From Luteimonas sp. MC1750 (lineage in GTDB: Bacteria > Pseudomonadota > Gammaproteobacteria > Xanthomonadales > Xanthomonadaceae): a stretch of DNA of 64,000 bases. Positions 37,246-48,811 of the stretch are shown in pieces. Both the position numbers and the translations under genes were made by a program. The notes beneath the pieces were generated by a model, which was not told where the DNA came from, ran no database searches, and saw nothing but the letters and a program-made list of their open reading frames with translations. The stretch is from the NCBI RefSeq assembly GCF_016615955.1, contig NZ_CP067113.1, positions 1,178,001 to 1,242,000 of the forward strand, read 5' to 3'. Positions within the stretch are counted from its first letter, which is position 1, and each line of letters begins with the position of its first letter.

Positions 37246-37707
37246 TTACGGAGCCTGCCGCGCGGCGGGTTGGCGTTCCCACAGCTGCGACTTGCAGATG
37301 AAGGCGACGCAGCCGGACACCTTGAGCTTGGCACCGTTCTCCACCAGCTCCATCTTCGACTTGTACACCTTGCCCTCGTCGGGCTTGAGGATGGTGCCGC
37401 CGGACCAGGCCGCGCCATCGACCTTCATGCCGCGGATGATCTCCATCCCGGTGATCGGCTTGTCCTTGCGGTCGTCCTTGCACTTGTCGCAGGTCGGGTT
37501 CGGCCGGCTCGGATCGAGCAGTTCGACGATGCGGCCCGTAAGCGTGCCGTTCGCGGCCTGGGTGATCTCGACGATCGACTTCGCCTTGCCGGTCTGGTCG
37601 TCGATGGTCTTCCAGCGCCCGGTGGCGCCGTTCGCCTGTGCGCTGGCGCCGGAAGTGGCCAGGATGGCAACGGCGAGCAGGGCACCGCAAAGGAAGGTCT
37701 TGCGCAT
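37246..37707 (-). CDS. DUF2147 periplasmic protein
   Basis: 153 aa with a signal peptide (MRKTFLCGALLAVAILAT, cleaved near ASAQA). The mature part is a DUF2147 domain: GRWKTIDDQTGKAKSIVEIT, TLTGRIVELLDPSRPN, the CDKCKDDRKDKPITGMEIIRG block and GGTILKPDEGKVYKSKMEL. The family is small, all-beta and periplasmic, of unknown function. A GGAGTG ribosome-binding site is 6 nt before the ATG. The gene may be transcribed on toward the TonB receptor, from which 110 nt separate it. It is divergent from mrp. Confidence 0.85.
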   Translation of the reverse strand: MRKTFLCGALLAVAILATSGASAQANGATGRWKTIDDQTGKAKSIVEITQAANGTLTGRIVELLDPSRPNPTCDKCKDDRKDKPITGMEIIRGMKVDGAAWSGGTILKPDEGKVYKSKMELVENGAKLKVSGCVAFICKSQLWERQPAARQAP

Positions 37708-37866
37708 CGGTCACTCCAATAGGGTCGTAGGGTCCGCGCCCTCGGCGCTCCGCCCTTATACGCGCTGCCGCGGCGGAAAAGAACAACGGCGGCACAACGC
37801 GCCGCTCGCAGCGATCGCGGCTTTGGCGCAAGCTTGCAGGCCCGATGTCGACGCCGGAGTGCCGTG

Positions 37867-38748
37867 TTGTCCACCAGTAACCCGTCCGCCAGGGGAGCCC
37901 CCCGCATCCCCGCCCATGCCGTGCAGGCGAGCCTCAAGCCCCTGCCGCGGATCCGCAACATCATCGCCGTGGGATCCGGCAAGGGCGGCGTCGGCAAGTC
38001 GACCACCGCGGTCAACCTGGCGCTCGCGCTCGCGGCCGATGGCACGCGCGTGGGCATCCTCGATGCCGACGTCTACGGCCCCAGTATCCCGACCATGCTC
38101 GGCCTGTCGGGCCGCCCGGAAAGCCCGGACAACAAGTCGATCCTGCCGATGCGCGCGCACGGCATCGAGGCGATGTCGATCGGGCTGCTGGTGGAGCAGG
38201 ACACGCCGATGATCTGGCGCGGTCCAATGGCCACCTCGGCGCTCACCCAGCTGCTCAACGACACGCTGTGGGGCGGCGAGGAGGGCCTCGACTACCTCAT
38301 CGTCGACCTGCCTCCGGGCACCGGCGACATCCAGCTGACGCTCGCGCAGAAGATTCCTGTCGCCGGCGCGATCATCGTCACCACGCCCCAGGACGTGGCC
38401 ACGCTGGACGCGCGCAAGGGCCTGAAGATGTTCGAGAAGGTCGAGGTCGCGGTGCTGGGCCTGGTGGAGAACATGGCCGTGCACGTCTGTACGCAGTGCG
38501 GCCACGCCGAGCACGTCTTCGGCGAAGGCGGCGGCGCGCGCATGGCCGAACAGTACGGCGTGCCACTGCTGGGCTCGCTGCCGCTGGAGCGCAGCATCCG
38601 CGAGCAGGGCGATGCCGGCACGCCGGTGGTCCTGGCGGCGCCGGATTCCCCTGCCGCCGCGGCCTACCGGCAGCTGGCCGCCAACGTCGCCGCGGAGCTT
38701 GCGAAGCGTCCGCGCGCGCCCGCGGCGATCTCCGCGTCGCTGCTGTAG
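37867..38748 (+). CDS. mrp: Iron-sulfur cluster carrier ApbC/Mrp (P-loop form)
   Basis: About 293 aa MinD-type ATPase that carries Fe-S clusters. [20 protein letters not shown] (about 34-53) holds the deviant Walker [36 protein letters not shown] and the metal-binding [16 protein letters not shown] follow. The N-terminal MIP18/DUF59 domain of E. coli Mrp is absent. The start is unclear: TTG 37867 lies 7 nt after GGAG (37856-37859); GTG 37864 and TTG 37834 are in the same frame. In E. coli mrp is the divergent neighbour of metG; here two genes lie between them. Confidence 0.9.
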   Translation: MSTSNPSARGAPRIPAHAVQASLKPLPRIRNIIAVGSGKGGVGKSTTAVNLALALAADGTRVGILDADVYGPSIPTMLGLSGRPESPDNKSILPMRAHGIEAMSIGLLVEQDTPMIWRGPMATSALTQLLNDTLWGGEEGLDYLIVDLPPGTGDIQLTLAQKIPVAGAIIVTTPQDVATLDARKGLKMFEKVEVAVLGLVENMAVHVCTQCGHAEHVFGEGGGARMAEQYGVPLLGSLPLERSIREQGDAGTPVVLAAPDSPAAAAYRQLAANVAAELAKRPRAPAAISASLL

Positions 38749-38854
38749 CAGGGCGCGTCCCGGCCCGGGGTGCCGCCCCGGCCACCATTCCCTACAATCG
38801 CCGGTCCTGCCCCGGGGCGCGCGCCGCCGCCGGGGCGCCGCACCCGGGAGCCGC

Positions 38855-39442
38855 ATGAGCATCAAGTCCGACCGCTGGATCCGCCGCATGGTCGAGGAGC
38901 AGGGCATGATCGAGCCCTTCGAGCCCGGCCAGGTCAAGTTCTCCGACAAGGGCGGCGCCGGCGGCGAGCGCATCGTCAGCTACGGCACCTCGAGCTACGG
39001 CTACGACGTGCGCTGCTCGCGCGAGTTCAAGATCTTCACCAACATCAACTCGACGATCGTCGACCCCAAGCACTTCGACCCCAAGAGCTTCGTCGACATC
39101 GAGGCGGACGAATGCATCATCCCGCCGAACTCGTTCGCGCTGGCGCGCACGGTCGAGTACTTCCGCATCCCGCGCGACACCCTGGTGGTGTGCCTGGGCA
39201 AGAGCACGTACGCGCGCTGCGGGATCATCGTCAACGTGACCCCGCTCGAGCCCGAGTGGGAAGGCCACGTGACGCTGGAGTTCAGCAACACTACGCCGCT
39301 GCCCGCGCGCATCTACGCCAACGAGGGCGTTGCGCAGATGCTGTTCTTCCAGTCCGATGCCGACGACGTCTGCGAGACCTCGTACCGCGACCGCGGCGGC
39401 AAGTACCAGGGCCAGACCGGCGTCACCCTGCCGCGCACCTGA
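38855..39442 (+). CDS. dcd: dCTP deaminase
   Basis: 195 aa homotrimeric enzyme that makes dUTP from dCTP for dTTP synthesis. Motifs: [20 protein letters not shown] at about 42-61, [19 protein letters not shown], the signature [19 protein letters not shown] followed by [12 protein letters not shown] with the catalytic Glu, and [14 protein letters not shown] at the C-terminus. The length is normal. The ATG at 38855 follows GGGAGCC; TACAAT (38793-38798) is a possible -10. HIT-family and hydrolase genes converge on it. Confidence 0.95.
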   Translation: MSIKSDRWIRRMVEEQGMIEPFEPGQVKFSDKGGAGGERIVSYGTSSYGYDVRCSREFKIFTNINSTIVDPKHFDPKSFVDIEADECIIPPNSFALARTVEYFRIPRDTLVVCLGKSTYARCGIIVNVTPLEPEWEGHVTLEFSNTTPLPARIYANEGVAQMLFFQSDADDVCETSYRDRGGKYQGQTGVTLPRT

Positions 39443-39445
39443 GCC

Positions 39446-39883
39446 TCAGTCCTGCAGGAGCGCCGCCTGCAGGTCACGCACCCGCGCCACCAGCGCCTCG
39501 GGGGCATAGGGTCGCGAGGCGACGCGGCCCCAGACCGGCGCCGGCCAGGCCGGATCGTGTTCGAAGCGCGCGATCACGTGCACGTGCAGCTGCGGCACCA
39601 GGTTGCCGAGCGCGGCGACGTTGAGCTTGTGCGGCTGGACCACGTCGAGCAGCAACTGCTCGCAGCGCGCGATCTCCTCCATCAGCGTGGCGCGCTGGGC
39701 GGGGTCGAGGTCGGTGAGCTCACGCGCGCCGGGCACGCGCGGCACCAGCACCAGCCACGGATAGTTGTCGTCGTCCATCAGCTGCAGGTCGCACAGCGCC
39801 AGGGTCGCGACCGGATGGCTGTCGGCGGCGAGCTGGGGATGCATCGCGTGCGGTTCGGATGGCTGCTGCTTGCGCCTGGGCAT
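39446..39883 (-). CDS. HIT-family nucleotide hydrolase-like protein
   Basis: 145 aa small HIT protein. The fold is marked by DDNYPWLVLVPRVPGAREL (about 36-54), LNVAALGNLVPQLHVHVIAR (about 88-107) and PAWPAPVWGRV. The HIT triad reads Q-L-H-V-H-V-I, so the first His of HxHxH is Gln while the central (nucleophile) His and the third remain. This PQLHVHVIAR form looks like a lineage-typical subgroup. Substrate unknown; HIT proteins cleave nucleoside phosphoramidates or dinucleotides. I start at ATG 39883; an internal ATG at 39844 is possible. It is the gene after the dienelactone hydrolase on the same strand. Confidence 0.85.
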   Translation of the reverse strand: MPRRKQQPSEPHAMHPQLAADSHPVATLALCDLQLMDDDNYPWLVLVPRVPGARELTDLDPAQRATLMEEIARCEQLLLDVVQPHKLNVAALGNLVPQLHVHVIARFEHDPAWPAPVWGRVASRPYAPEALVARVRDLQAALLQD

Positions 39884-39896
39884 GGGGGTCTCCCGG

Positions 39897-40652
39897 TCAA
39901 TGGCCTGCGCCGGGCCGGAAGGCCCGCTGCAGGAAGTCGAGGGTGCGGACGTGGGCGAGGCGGGCCGATGCCGGATCGTGGTGGCGCGGGTCGACGTCGC
40001 GGTTGAAGCCGTGGCCGGCATCGTAGACATGCAGCTCCGCCTGCGGATGCGCGCGACGGTGGGCCTCGATGTCCGCCGGCGGAATGCTGTGGTCGCGGGC
40101 GCCGAAGTGGAACAGCATCGGCGCGCGCAGCGGTTCGTCCAGGACGGGCAGGGTGCGCGCGCCGTAGTAGCTGACCGCGGGCAGGCCGAGGCGGGTATTG
40201 GCCAGGAACGCCACGCTGCCGCCCCAGCAGAAGCCCACGGCGGCCACGCGCCGGTCGGCCGCTTCACCGGGCTCGGGGCTGGCCTGGACCCTGGTCGCGG
40301 GCGCCGGGCGGCCCCCAGGGGGCGCCAGCAGCATGGACAGCGTCGAGGCCGCCGCCCCCGCCACGGCCACCGCGCGGTCGAAGCCCAGGGCGGCGGCCAG
40401 GGCGCGCCCGCCCTCGAAGCCGGCTTCGTCGTAGGTGAGCTCGGCGTCGCGCTCCACCGGATCGAACAGGGCGGGGGCCAGGGCCAGCAGGCCCTCGCGC
40501 GCATAGCGGTCGGTGACCGCGCGCATGTGTGCGTTCACCCCGAAGATCTCCTGCAGGACGACCACGCCGCCCTGCGGCGGGCCCTCGGGCCGCGCCAGCC
40601 AGCCGCCGACCTCGCCGATTCCGGGGACCTGCAGCTTCACCCGTGCGCCCAT
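39897..40652 (-). CDS. Dienelactone hydrolase family protein
   Basis: 251 aa cytoplasmic alpha/beta hydrolase. [20 protein letters not shown] at about 35-54 and a nucleophile elbow [14 protein letters not shown] with Cys142; the acid is in [13 protein letters not shown], and the His in [11 protein letters not shown]. The catalytic Cys-Asp-His triad is that of dienelactone hydrolases, but in a setting without aromatic-degradation genes the substrate is unknown. It is 13 nt upstream of the HIT gene in one transcription unit. TAGAAT (complement of 40694-40699), 41 nt upstream of the ATG, is a likely -10. Confidence 0.86.
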   Translation of the reverse strand: MGARVKLQVPGIGEVGGWLARPEGPPQGGVVVLQEIFGVNAHMRAVTDRYAREGLLALAPALFDPVERDAELTYDEAGFEGGRALAAALGFDRAVAVAGAAASTLSMLLAPPGGRPAPATRVQASPEPGEAADRRVAAVGFCWGGSVAFLANTRLGLPAVSYYGARTLPVLDEPLRAPMLFHFGARDHSIPPADIEAHRRAHPQAELHVYDAGHGFNRDVDPRHHDPASARLAHVRTLDFLQRAFRPGAGH

Positions 40653-40693
40653 CGTCGCCTCCAGGCCCGGCCGTGGGGTCCGGCCTCCGGCGG

Positions 40694-40714
40694 ATTCTAG
40701 CCCGCCGGTATAAT
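40694..40714. promoter_or_regulatory. Divergent -10 boxes for dienelactone hydrolase and rimO
   Basis: TATAAT at 40709-40714 (+ strand) is a perfect sigma-70 -10 about 88 nt before the rimO ATG. On the other strand TAGAAT (complement of 40694-40699) faces the hydrolase gene. The two are 9 nt apart; no good -35 is seen for either. Confidence 0.55.
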
Positions 40715-40801
40715 CGCCGCCGGCCCCTCCCGGCCACGCCCTCACGCATCCCCCGCAAACCCGCCCCACCGGCGGTCCACACCGCCGAGCCGCCGCAGCG
40801 C

Positions 40802-42205
40802 ATGAACGACACCGCCACCCCGACCGCCCCCCGCGTGGGCTTCGTCAGCCTCGGCTGCCCGAAGGCCCTGGTCGACTCCGAGCGCATCCTCACCCAGCTG
40901 CGGGTCGAGGGCTACGACCTGTCGGCCAGCTATGACGACGCCGACGTGGTGGTGGTCAACACCTGCGGCTTCATCGACTCCGCGGTGGCCGAATCTCTGG
41001 ATGCGATCGGCGAGGCCATGGCGGAGAACGGCAAGGTCATCGTGACCGGCTGCCTGGGCAAGCGCGCGGAGCTGATCCGCGAGGCGCATCCCGGCGTGCT
41101 GTCGATCAGCGGGCCGCAGGACTACGGCAGCGTGATGCAGGCGGTGCACGCCGCGCTGCCGCCGCGCCACGATCCCTTCGTCGACCTGATGCCGGCCCCG
41201 CGCGTGCTCGGCGGCGAGGACTATGCCGCCGGTATCAAGCTCACCCCCAAGCACTACGCCTACCTGAAGATTTCCGAGGGCTGCAACCACCGCTGCAGCT
41301 TCTGCATCATCCCCTCGATGCGCGGCGACCTGGTGTCGCGCCCGGTGGACGAGGTGCTGCGCGAAGCCGAGCGCCTGGTGCATGGCGGCGTTCGCGAGCT
41401 GCTGGTGGTGTCGCAGGACACCTCGGCCTATGGCGTCGACCTGCGCTACGCCGAACGCACCTGGCGCGGCCGCGCGTACCAGACGCGCATGAAGGCGCTG
41501 TGCGAAGGCCTGTCGGAACTCGACGCCTGGGTGCGCCTGCACTACGTGTATCCGTACCCGCACGTGGACACCATCATCGAGCTGATGACCCAGCACAAGG
41601 CCGACGGGACCCCGCGCCTGCTGCCCTACCTCGACATCCCCTTCCAGCACGCCAGCCCGCGCATCCTCAAGCTGATGAAGCGTCCGGGCGCCGTGGAGCG
41701 CACCCTGGAGCGCGTGCAGTCCTGGCGCGCGGCCTGCCCGGAGCTGACCGTGCGCTCGACCTTCATCGTCGGCTTCCCCGGCGAGACCGAGGCCGAGTTC
41801 GAGGCGCTGCTGGAGTTCCTCGACGCCGCCCAGCTCGACCGCGTCGGCGCCTTCGCCTACTCGCCGGTCACCGGCGCCGCGGCCAACCTGCTGCCGGACC
41901 CGGTGCCGGAAGCGGTCAAGCAGGAGCGCCTCGCGCGCTTCATGGAGCGCCAGGCGGAGATCTCCGCGCAGCGGCTGGAGGCGAAGGTGGGCACGGTGCA
42001 GCGCTGCATCGTCGATGCCATCGACGGCGACCTCGCGATCGCGCGCTCGATGGCCGACGCACCCGAGATCGACGGCCTGGTGCAGGTGCAGGACGGCCGC
42101 GAGGCCGGCCTGCGTGCCGGCGAGTTCGTCGACGTGCGGATCATGGGCAGCGACGAGCACGACCTCTACGGTGAGGTCGAGTACGCCGGGGAGCCCCTTG
42201 GCTAG
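40802..42205 (+). CDS. rimO: Ribosomal protein S12 methylthiotransferase
   Basis: 467 aa radical-SAM enzyme that methylthiolates Asp89 of ribosomal protein S12. The N-terminal UPF0004 domain has [19 protein letters not shown] with C19 and further cysteines in [16 protein letters not shown] and VTGCLGKR. The radical-SAM cluster motif is C161-x3-C165-x2-C168 ([13 protein letters not shown]). [15 protein letters not shown] and [20 protein letters not shown] are RimO-specific, distinguishing it from MiaB. A C-terminal TRAM domain begins near residue 400 and covers [20 protein letters not shown]. The start at 40802 follows a long leader. Confidence 0.95.
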   Translation: MNDTATPTAPRVGFVSLGCPKALVDSERILTQLRVEGYDLSASYDDADVVVVNTCGFIDSAVAESLDAIGEAMAENGKVIVTGCLGKRAELIREAHPGVLSISGPQDYGSVMQAVHAALPPRHDPFVDLMPAPRVLGGEDYAAGIKLTPKHYAYLKISEGCNHRCSFCIIPSMRGDLVSRPVDEVLREAERLVHGGVRELLVVSQDTSAYGVDLRYAERTWRGRAYQTRMKALCEGLSELDAWVRLHYVYPYPHVDTIIELMTQHKADGTPRLLPYLDIPFQHASPRILKLMKRPGAVERTLERVQSWRAACPELTVRSTFIVGFPGETEAEFEALLEFLDAAQLDRVGAFAYSPVTGAAANLLPDPVPEAVKQERLARFMERQAEISAQRLEAKVGTVQRCIVDAIDGDLAIARSMADAPEIDGLVQVQDGREAGLRAGEFVDVRIMGSDEHDLYGEVEYAGEPLG

Positions 42206-42215
42206 CCCGCTGGGC

Positions 42216-43322
42216 ATGCTCACCCGCACATTCCCCAGCGTCGGTACCCACATGGCCGCGCTGGATGGCCTGCGCGGGCTCGCGCTGCTGCTGGTGGTGG
42301 CGAGCCACGGCAGCAACATGGGCCTGCACCTCGTCCCGGGCGTGGACATGTCCGGCACCGGCAAGACCGGCGTCTGGCTGTTCTTCGTGCTCAGCGCCTT
42401 CCTGCTCATGCACCAGTTCCTGCACCTGGATGCGCTGGGACGCCTGGACGCGGGCGAATGGTGGCGCTACGCCTGGCGCCGCGTGCTGCGGATCTATCCG
42501 CTGTACACCGTGTTCCTGCTCGCCTGCTGGCTGCTGCCGCTGCAGCACCAGATGCCGCCGATGTCGGCGCGCGAGGTCTGGGACCACCTCACGCTGCAGC
42601 GCGCGTTCTGGCTCACCTGGTCGATCGCGGTCGAATTCAAGTACTACCTGGTGCTGCCGCTGCTGGTGCTGGCCTGGATCCACGTGGCGCGGCGCAGCTT
42701 CTGGGCCGCGACCGTGCTGGCCGCGGCGGCGATCGCCGCGCGCGAGTGGCTGGCCCCGGAGTTCCACGTCTTCCAGCTGCGGACCTATATCGCGATCTTC
42801 CTGGTCGGCTCGTGGGTGGCCGTCGCCCACCACCACCTGTCGCGCCGGCCCGGATGGCAGGCAGGCCTGCGTGGCCCGGCCGCCGTCGTCGCGTGCGCGC
42901 TCTTCGCCCTGGCGATCGCGATGACGCCCAGCCTGTGGAGCCTGCTGCGCGGGGCGCCGGTGGCGGTCAACCACTGGCACCAGTCGTACACGCTGTACGG
43001 GCTGATCTGGGGTGGGTTCATGCTGGCCCTGCTGCAGGCCCCGGCATGGCTGCAGGCCGGCTTCGGCTGGCTGCCGCTGCGGGTGTTCGGCGTGGTCAGC
43101 TTCAGCGGCTACCTCTGGCACGCGATCGTGCTGGAGAACCTGGGCTGGCTGCCGTTTCCGGTGGGCAGCCCGGCCGCCGCGGCGACGGTGCTGGCGGTCG
43201 TGGTCGTGGTCTCGGTGGCCAGCTACCTGGTGATCGAGCAGCCGTTCCTGCGCCTGGGGCGCCGCCGGCGCGCCGCGGGAGACCGCGGGCCGCTGCCGCC
43301 GGTGGCTCAGTCGGCGGGATAG
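42216..43322 (+). CDS. Acyltransferase 3 family membrane protein
   Basis: About 368 aa multi-spanning acyltransferase. [20 protein letters not shown] opens the first helix (about residues 11-30); [20 protein letters not shown] follows, and [15 protein letters not shown] and [20 protein letters not shown] are the second and third motifs. The His of the family active site appears in VASHGS. A different gene from the acyltransferase at 8794, with only family-level likeness. It starts 10 nt after rimO, so it may be cotranscribed, though no functional tie is known. Its 3' end overlaps the convergent greB by 16 nt. Confidence 0.85.
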   Translation: MLTRTFPSVGTHMAALDGLRGLALLLVVASHGSNMGLHLVPGVDMSGTGKTGVWLFFVLSAFLLMHQFLHLDALGRLDAGEWWRYAWRRVLRIYPLYTVFLLACWLLPLQHQMPPMSAREVWDHLTLQRAFWLTWSIAVEFKYYLVLPLLVLAWIHVARRSFWAATVLAAAAIAAREWLAPEFHVFQLRTYIAIFLVGSWVAVAHHHLSRRPGWQAGLRGPAAVVACALFALAIAMTPSLWSLLRGAPVAVNHWHQSYTLYGLIWGGFMLALLQAPAWLQAGFGWLPLRVFGVVSFSGYLWHAIVLENLGWLPFPVGSPAAAATVLAVVVVVSVASYLVIEQPFLRLGRRRRAAGDRGPLPPVAQSAG

Positions 43323-43813
43323 TCGACCGCGACCACGGCGAAGCGGCGCTTTCCGCCGGGCAGTTCCACGTCGACCTCGTCATCCACGCGCTTCTTCAGG
43401 AGCGCCCTGGCCAGCGGCGAGTCGATGCTGATCCAGCCGAGCGCCGCGTCGGTCTCGTCGGGGCCGACGATGCGGTAGCGCGCGCAGTCGCCGCTGGCGA
43501 CGTCCTCGACCTCGAGCAGCGCGCCGAAGTAGATCGCGTCGGGATCGCTTGGCCGGGTGTCGACCACGCGCAGATCCTGCAGGCGCCTGGACAGGTAGCG
43601 CACGCGGCGGTCGATTTCGCCCAGCTGCTTCTTGCGGTAGGTGTACTCGGCGTTTTCCGAACGGTCGCCTTCGGCCGCGGCCGCGGCCAGCGCGCGCACC
43701 ACTTCAGGGCGGCGGACGCGCCACAGGTCGTCGAGTTCGGCCTTCAGCCGCGCATGGCCTTCGGCGGTGACCAGGGCGGTGGATTTCTCCGCGGGCGGGC
43801 GCCAGCGCGACAT
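43307..43813 (-). CDS. greB: Transcription elongation factor GreB
   Basis: 168 aa cleavage factor that stimulates RNA polymerase to cut backtracked RNA. The N-terminal coiled coil has [20 protein letters not shown] and [18 protein letters not shown], with acidic tip residues DRSEN that enter the secondary channel. The C-terminal FKBP-like domain has [20 protein letters not shown] and [16 protein letters not shown]. The [16 protein letters not shown] pattern and the [10 protein letters not shown] link point to GreB and not GreA. ATG at 43813 (SRWRPPAE) is the family start. The end overlaps the acyltransferase gene. Confidence 0.9.
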   Translation of the reverse strand: MSRWRPPAEKSTALVTAEGHARLKAELDDLWRVRRPEVVRALAAAAAEGDRSENAEYTYRKKQLGEIDRRVRYLSRRLQDLRVVDTRPSDPDAIYFGALLEVEDVASGDCARYRIVGPDETDAALGWISIDSPLARALLKKRVDDEVDVELPGGKRRFAVVAVDYPAD

Positions 43814-43873
43814 CGTTGTCTCAGCGCGCCATGTCGCGCGTCGTGCCGCGCGCACGGTGAGCCAGGGCGGCGC

Positions 43874-45400
43874 TCACTTGCGCCCCGTGATGCCGCCGAA
43901 GATCCCGCGCAGGATCTGGCGGCCGATCTGGTTGCCGACCGTGCGCGCGGTCTGCTTGGCCATGGTTTCGACCATGCCCTGGCGGCGCTTCGTGCCGAAC
44001 ACGGCATCCTTGACCGCCTGGGCGAAGCCGCCACCGGCCTCCTCCTCGTCCTGCTTCGCGGTGCGCGCCTGCGGAGCGCCGGCCTGCGCCGCCAGGCCTT
44101 CGGCCTTCTTCGCCAGCAGCTCGAACGCGGACTCCCGGTCGACCGCGGCGTCGTACTTCGCGCCCACCGGGCTGCCGGCGCGCACCTGCGCGCGCTCGGC
44201 GTCGGTGATCGCGCCCATGCGGCAGCGCGGCGGCGCCACCAGGGTCTGCTCGACCGGCATCGGCGCGCCCTTGCCCTGCAGCGTGGACACCAGCGCCTCG
44301 CCGGTGCCGAGCTGGCCGATCGCCTTGGCCACGTCCAGGCCCGGGTTGGACACGAAGGTCTCGGCCGCGGTGCGCACCGCCTTCTGGTCGCGCGGGGTGT
44401 AGGCGCGCAGCGCGTGCTGCACGCGGTTGCCGAGCTGGCCCAGCACGTTGTCGGGCACGTCGTCGGGGAACTGCGAGCAGAAGTACACGCCCACGCCCTT
44501 AGAGCGGATGAGCCGCACGACCTGTTCGATGCGCTGCAGCAGCGCCGGCGGTGCGTCGGCGAACAGCAGGTGGGCCTCGTCGAAGATGAAGGCGAGCTTC
44601 GGCTTGTCGAGGTCGCCAACCTCCGGCAGGGTCTCGAACAGCTCCGACAGCAACCACAGCAGGAAGCTGGAATACAGCCGCGGCTTCAGGATCAGGCGGT
44701 CGGCGGCCATGATGCTGACCACGCCGCGGCCGTCGGTGGTGGTGCGCATGATGTCGGCCAGCTCCAGGGCGGGCTCGCCGAAGAAGGCCTCGCCGCCGTC
44801 CGACTCCAGGCGCAGCAGTGCGCGCTGGATGGCGCCGATCGACGGCGTGCTGACCAGGCCGTACTGCGTCGACACCGCCTTGCGCTCTTCGGCCACCAGG
44901 CCGAGCAGGGCGCGCAGGTCGGCAAGGTCGAGCAGCAGCAGGCCGCGGTCGTCGGCGAGCTTGAACACGATGTCGAGCACGCCGGACTGGGTGTCGTTCA
45001 ATTCGAGCATGCGCGCCAGCAGCGTCGGACCGATCTCGCTGACCGTGGTGCGCACGGGGTGCCCGAGCTTGCCGTAGATGTCCCAGAAGATGACCGGGCT
45101 GGCTTCGGCGTCGTAGCCGTCGACGCCGATCATCGCCGCGCGCTCGCGGAGCCTGTCGTCGATGTCGCCCGGGACCGCGAGACCGGCGACGTCGCCCTTG
45201 ACGTCGGCCATGAACACCGGCACGCCGATCCGCGAGAACCCCTCGGCCAGGGTCATCAGGGTGACCGTCTTGCCGGTGCCGGTGGCGCCGGCGACCAGGC
45301 CGTGGCGGTTGCCGAACTTCGGCTGCAGGAAGACGCGGCCACCGGTTTCGGGCAGCGAGTCGGGCGCGGTGACGGCCTTGCCGACGAGGATCGGGTCCAT
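43874..45400 (-). CDS. DUF853/HerA-like ATPase (YjgR type)
   Basis: 508 aa P-loop ATPase of the HerA/FtsK-like superfamily, homologous to E. coli YjgR. Walker A GLVAGATGTGKTVTLMTLAE (about 34-53), Walker B AFIFDEAHLLFADAPPALL (about 270-288), and the sensor STLQGKGAPMPVEQTLVAPP at about 395-414. The start of the second half, GVYFCSQFPDDVPDNVLGQL, is conserved. The natural role is unclear; relatives act in DNA translocation. The C-terminal 60 residues are Ala/Lys-rich, ending in FGGITGRK. TAGAAT (complement of 45424-45429) and CAGGAGCTCCC just before the ATG give a normal leadered start. Confidence 0.88.
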   Translation of the reverse strand: MDPILVGKAVTAPDSLPETGGRVFLQPKFGNRHGLVAGATGTGKTVTLMTLAEGFSRIGVPVFMADVKGDVAGLAVPGDIDDRLRERAAMIGVDGYDAEASPVIFWDIYGKLGHPVRTTVSEIGPTLLARMLELNDTQSGVLDIVFKLADDRGLLLLDLADLRALLGLVAEERKAVSTQYGLVSTPSIGAIQRALLRLESDGGEAFFGEPALELADIMRTTTDGRGVVSIMAADRLILKPRLYSSFLLWLLSELFETLPEVGDLDKPKLAFIFDEAHLLFADAPPALLQRIEQVVRLIRSKGVGVYFCSQFPDDVPDNVLGQLGNRVQHALRAYTPRDQKAVRTAAETFVSNPGLDVAKAIGQLGTGEALVSTLQGKGAPMPVEQTLVAPPRCRMGAITDAERAQVRAGSPVGAKYDAAVDRESAFELLAKKAEGLAAQAGAPQARTAKQDEEEAGGGFAQAVKDAVFGTKRRQGMVETMAKQTARTVGNQIGRQILRGIFGGITGRK

Positions 45401-45543
45401 GGGAGCTCCTGGGGTGATGCCGCGATTCTAGCCAAATGCCCTGACCGTCCCGGCGAACCGGAAACCCGTGGCGCGCGGGCTTTGCGCTTGCAGCGGGGCC
45501 TCGTTACCCTGCGGTTCGCGTTTTCGCAGTCCCCGGTTGTCGC

Positions 45544-47070
45544 ATGCCCCCATATTCCGCAGTCCTGCGTCGGCTCGTGCTCGCCACGGCCGTCGTCGTT
45601 TCGCTCTCCCACGTTCCCGAGGCCTCCGCCCAGTCCCGGCGCGACCGGGCCGCCACGGCCGATCTGGCCGAACGCATGGCCGCCGCCGAGGCGCGCTACC
45701 GCGAGTCGCTGGTCAAGGCCGCCAACGCCGATCCCGAGGCGCTCGCCCAGGGCGACGCCGCGCTGGAGGACGTGGAGGACGTGCTGCTGGCCTGCGAGAA
45801 GCAGCGCGGCTGCGAGCTTTCGGCGCTGCTCCCGGGCGTGAAGCGCCTGCTGAAGGCGCAGGCCGACGATGTCGGGGGCGCCGACGGCGTCGAGACCGAC
45901 GACATCGGCGACATCGGCGACGACGGCATGCCCACCGGCGACGTTCCCGAGGCGGCCACCGCCGCGGCGCTGCTGAGCGAAGACGGCCAGCGCTTCGTGC
46001 GCATGGTGCAGTTCAATCCGGCGGTGCAGGAGGGCATCCGCCGCTGGCTGACCGACATGCGCGTGTCGCTGGTCACCAGCCACGAGAACTACCAGTACAT
46101 GCGCCATCTGATGGCCCCGGCTTTCGAGAAGCGTGGCCTGCCCGAGGCGCTGCTGTTCGGGATCATGGCCAAGGAATCCAACGGCCGCGTGCATGCGGGT
46201 TCGCGCGCAGGCGCGGTGGGGCCGCTGCAGTTCATGCCCGCGACCGGGCGCCGCTTCGGCCTGGGGCCGGACGGCAGCGGCTTCGACACCCGCTACGATC
46301 CCGCGCAGTCCGCGGACGCGGCGGCGAGCTACCTGTCCGAGCGCTTCGCCGAGTTCGGCAACGAGGTCGAGAAGTGGCTGGCGGCCTACAACGGCGGCGA
46401 AGGCCGCGCGCGGCGCATCCATGACGCCAGTGGCGGCCGCGCCTTCTGGGAAGCCGACGTCTACAGCCAGTTCCCGGCGGAGACCCGCGACTACGTGCCG
46501 ATGGTGATCGCGGCGGCGTGGCTGTACCTGCATCCCAGGGAATACGGGCTGAGCTTCCCGAAGATCGACGTGCGACCAACGCACTTCGCGCTGTCGCGGC
46601 CGGCGTCGATCTACGAGCTGACCATCTGCATGGGCGACAGCGGCAGCCGCCACGGCTACATGCGCCAGCTGCGCAACCTCAACCCGCGCTTCGAGGCCGA
46701 CCAGGTCATTCCCGCCGGCGCCGTGCTCCAGGGCACCACGCGCATGGCCGCGCTGTACAAGCGCTGGTGCGCCCAGGGCCGGCGCGCCGACCTGGCCCAG
46801 CAGCTGATGGGCAGCCGGGTGGACGCGGCGCTGGTGCGCACCGGGCCGATCGAGGTCGTGCGCCCCGAAGGCACGACCGTGGCCACCGGCGTGCCCACGC
46901 CGGCGTCCGCGCCGCGCGAGCACCGCGTGGCCCGTGGTGAAACCCTGGTCGGCATCGCCCGGCAGTACGGCTGCGAGGCGCGCGAGCTGGCCCAGGCCAA
47001 CCGCCTGCAGGCGCCGTCCTACGCGATCCGCGTGGGGCAGCGGCTGCGCCTGGAAGGCTGCAGCGGCTGA
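45544..47070 (+). CDS. Lytic murein transglycosylase with LysM (MltD-like)
   Basis: 508 aa periplasmic peptidoglycan lyase. Signal peptide to about residue 29 (cleavage after SHVPEASA). The transglycosylase SLT domain at about 180-320 has [20 protein letters not shown] with catalytic Glu211, then [18 protein letters not shown] and [15 protein letters not shown] single C-terminal LysM repeat covers about 460-505 ([20 protein letters not shown]). There is no lipobox, unlike E. coli MltD, so it should be soluble or loosely held in the periplasm. The 143-bp gap upstream separates it from the divergent DUF853 gene. Confidence 0.9.
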   Translation: MPPYSAVLRRLVLATAVVVSLSHVPEASAQSRRDRAATADLAERMAAAEARYRESLVKAANADPEALAQGDAALEDVEDVLLACEKQRGCELSALLPGVKRLLKAQADDVGGADGVETDDIGDIGDDGMPTGDVPEAATAAALLSEDGQRFVRMVQFNPAVQEGIRRWLTDMRVSLVTSHENYQYMRHLMAPAFEKRGLPEALLFGIMAKESNGRVHAGSRAGAVGPLQFMPATGRRFGLGPDGSGFDTRYDPAQSADAAASYLSERFAEFGNEVEKWLAAYNGGEGRARRIHDASGGRAFWEADVYSQFPAETRDYVPMVIAAAWLYLHPREYGLSFPKIDVRPTHFALSRPASIYELTICMGDSGSRHGYMRQLRNLNPRFEADQVIPAGAVLQGTTRMAALYKRWCAQGRRADLAQQLMGSRVDAALVRTGPIEVVRPEGTTVATGVPTPASAPREHRVARGETLVGIARQYGCEARELAQANRLQAPSYAIRVGQRLRLEGCSG

Positions 47071-47099
47071 CCCGCACGTCGCGTTCGCGCGCCGCTGAC

Positions 47100-47111
47100 G
47101 ATACTGCGCGC
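47100..47111 (+). promoter_or_regulatory. -10-like hexamer 6 nt before selO ATG
   Basis: GATACT (47100-47105), then GCGCGC, then ATG at 47112. No Shine-Dalgarno is visible. It lies 30 nt after the stop of the transglycosylase gene. Confidence 0.42.
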
Positions 47112-48773
<1,662 letters not shown>

Positions 48774-48799
48774 GCCGCCGGCCGCCGCGCGCGGGCCGG

Positions 48800-48811
48800 T
48801 AGAATGGGCGG
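48800..48811 (+). promoter_or_regulatory. -10-like hexamer 6 nt before uup ATG
   Basis: TAGAAT at 48800-48805, GGGCGG, then ATG at 48812. The GGGCGG next to the ATG is too close to act as a Shine-Dalgarno. Same geometry as nnr (TAGAAT-6-ATG). Confidence 0.5.

Noticed and set aside
38749..38854. Terminator after mrp (CGGCCCGGGGTGCCGCCCCGG)
   Set aside because: The hairpin is imperfect and has no T-run.
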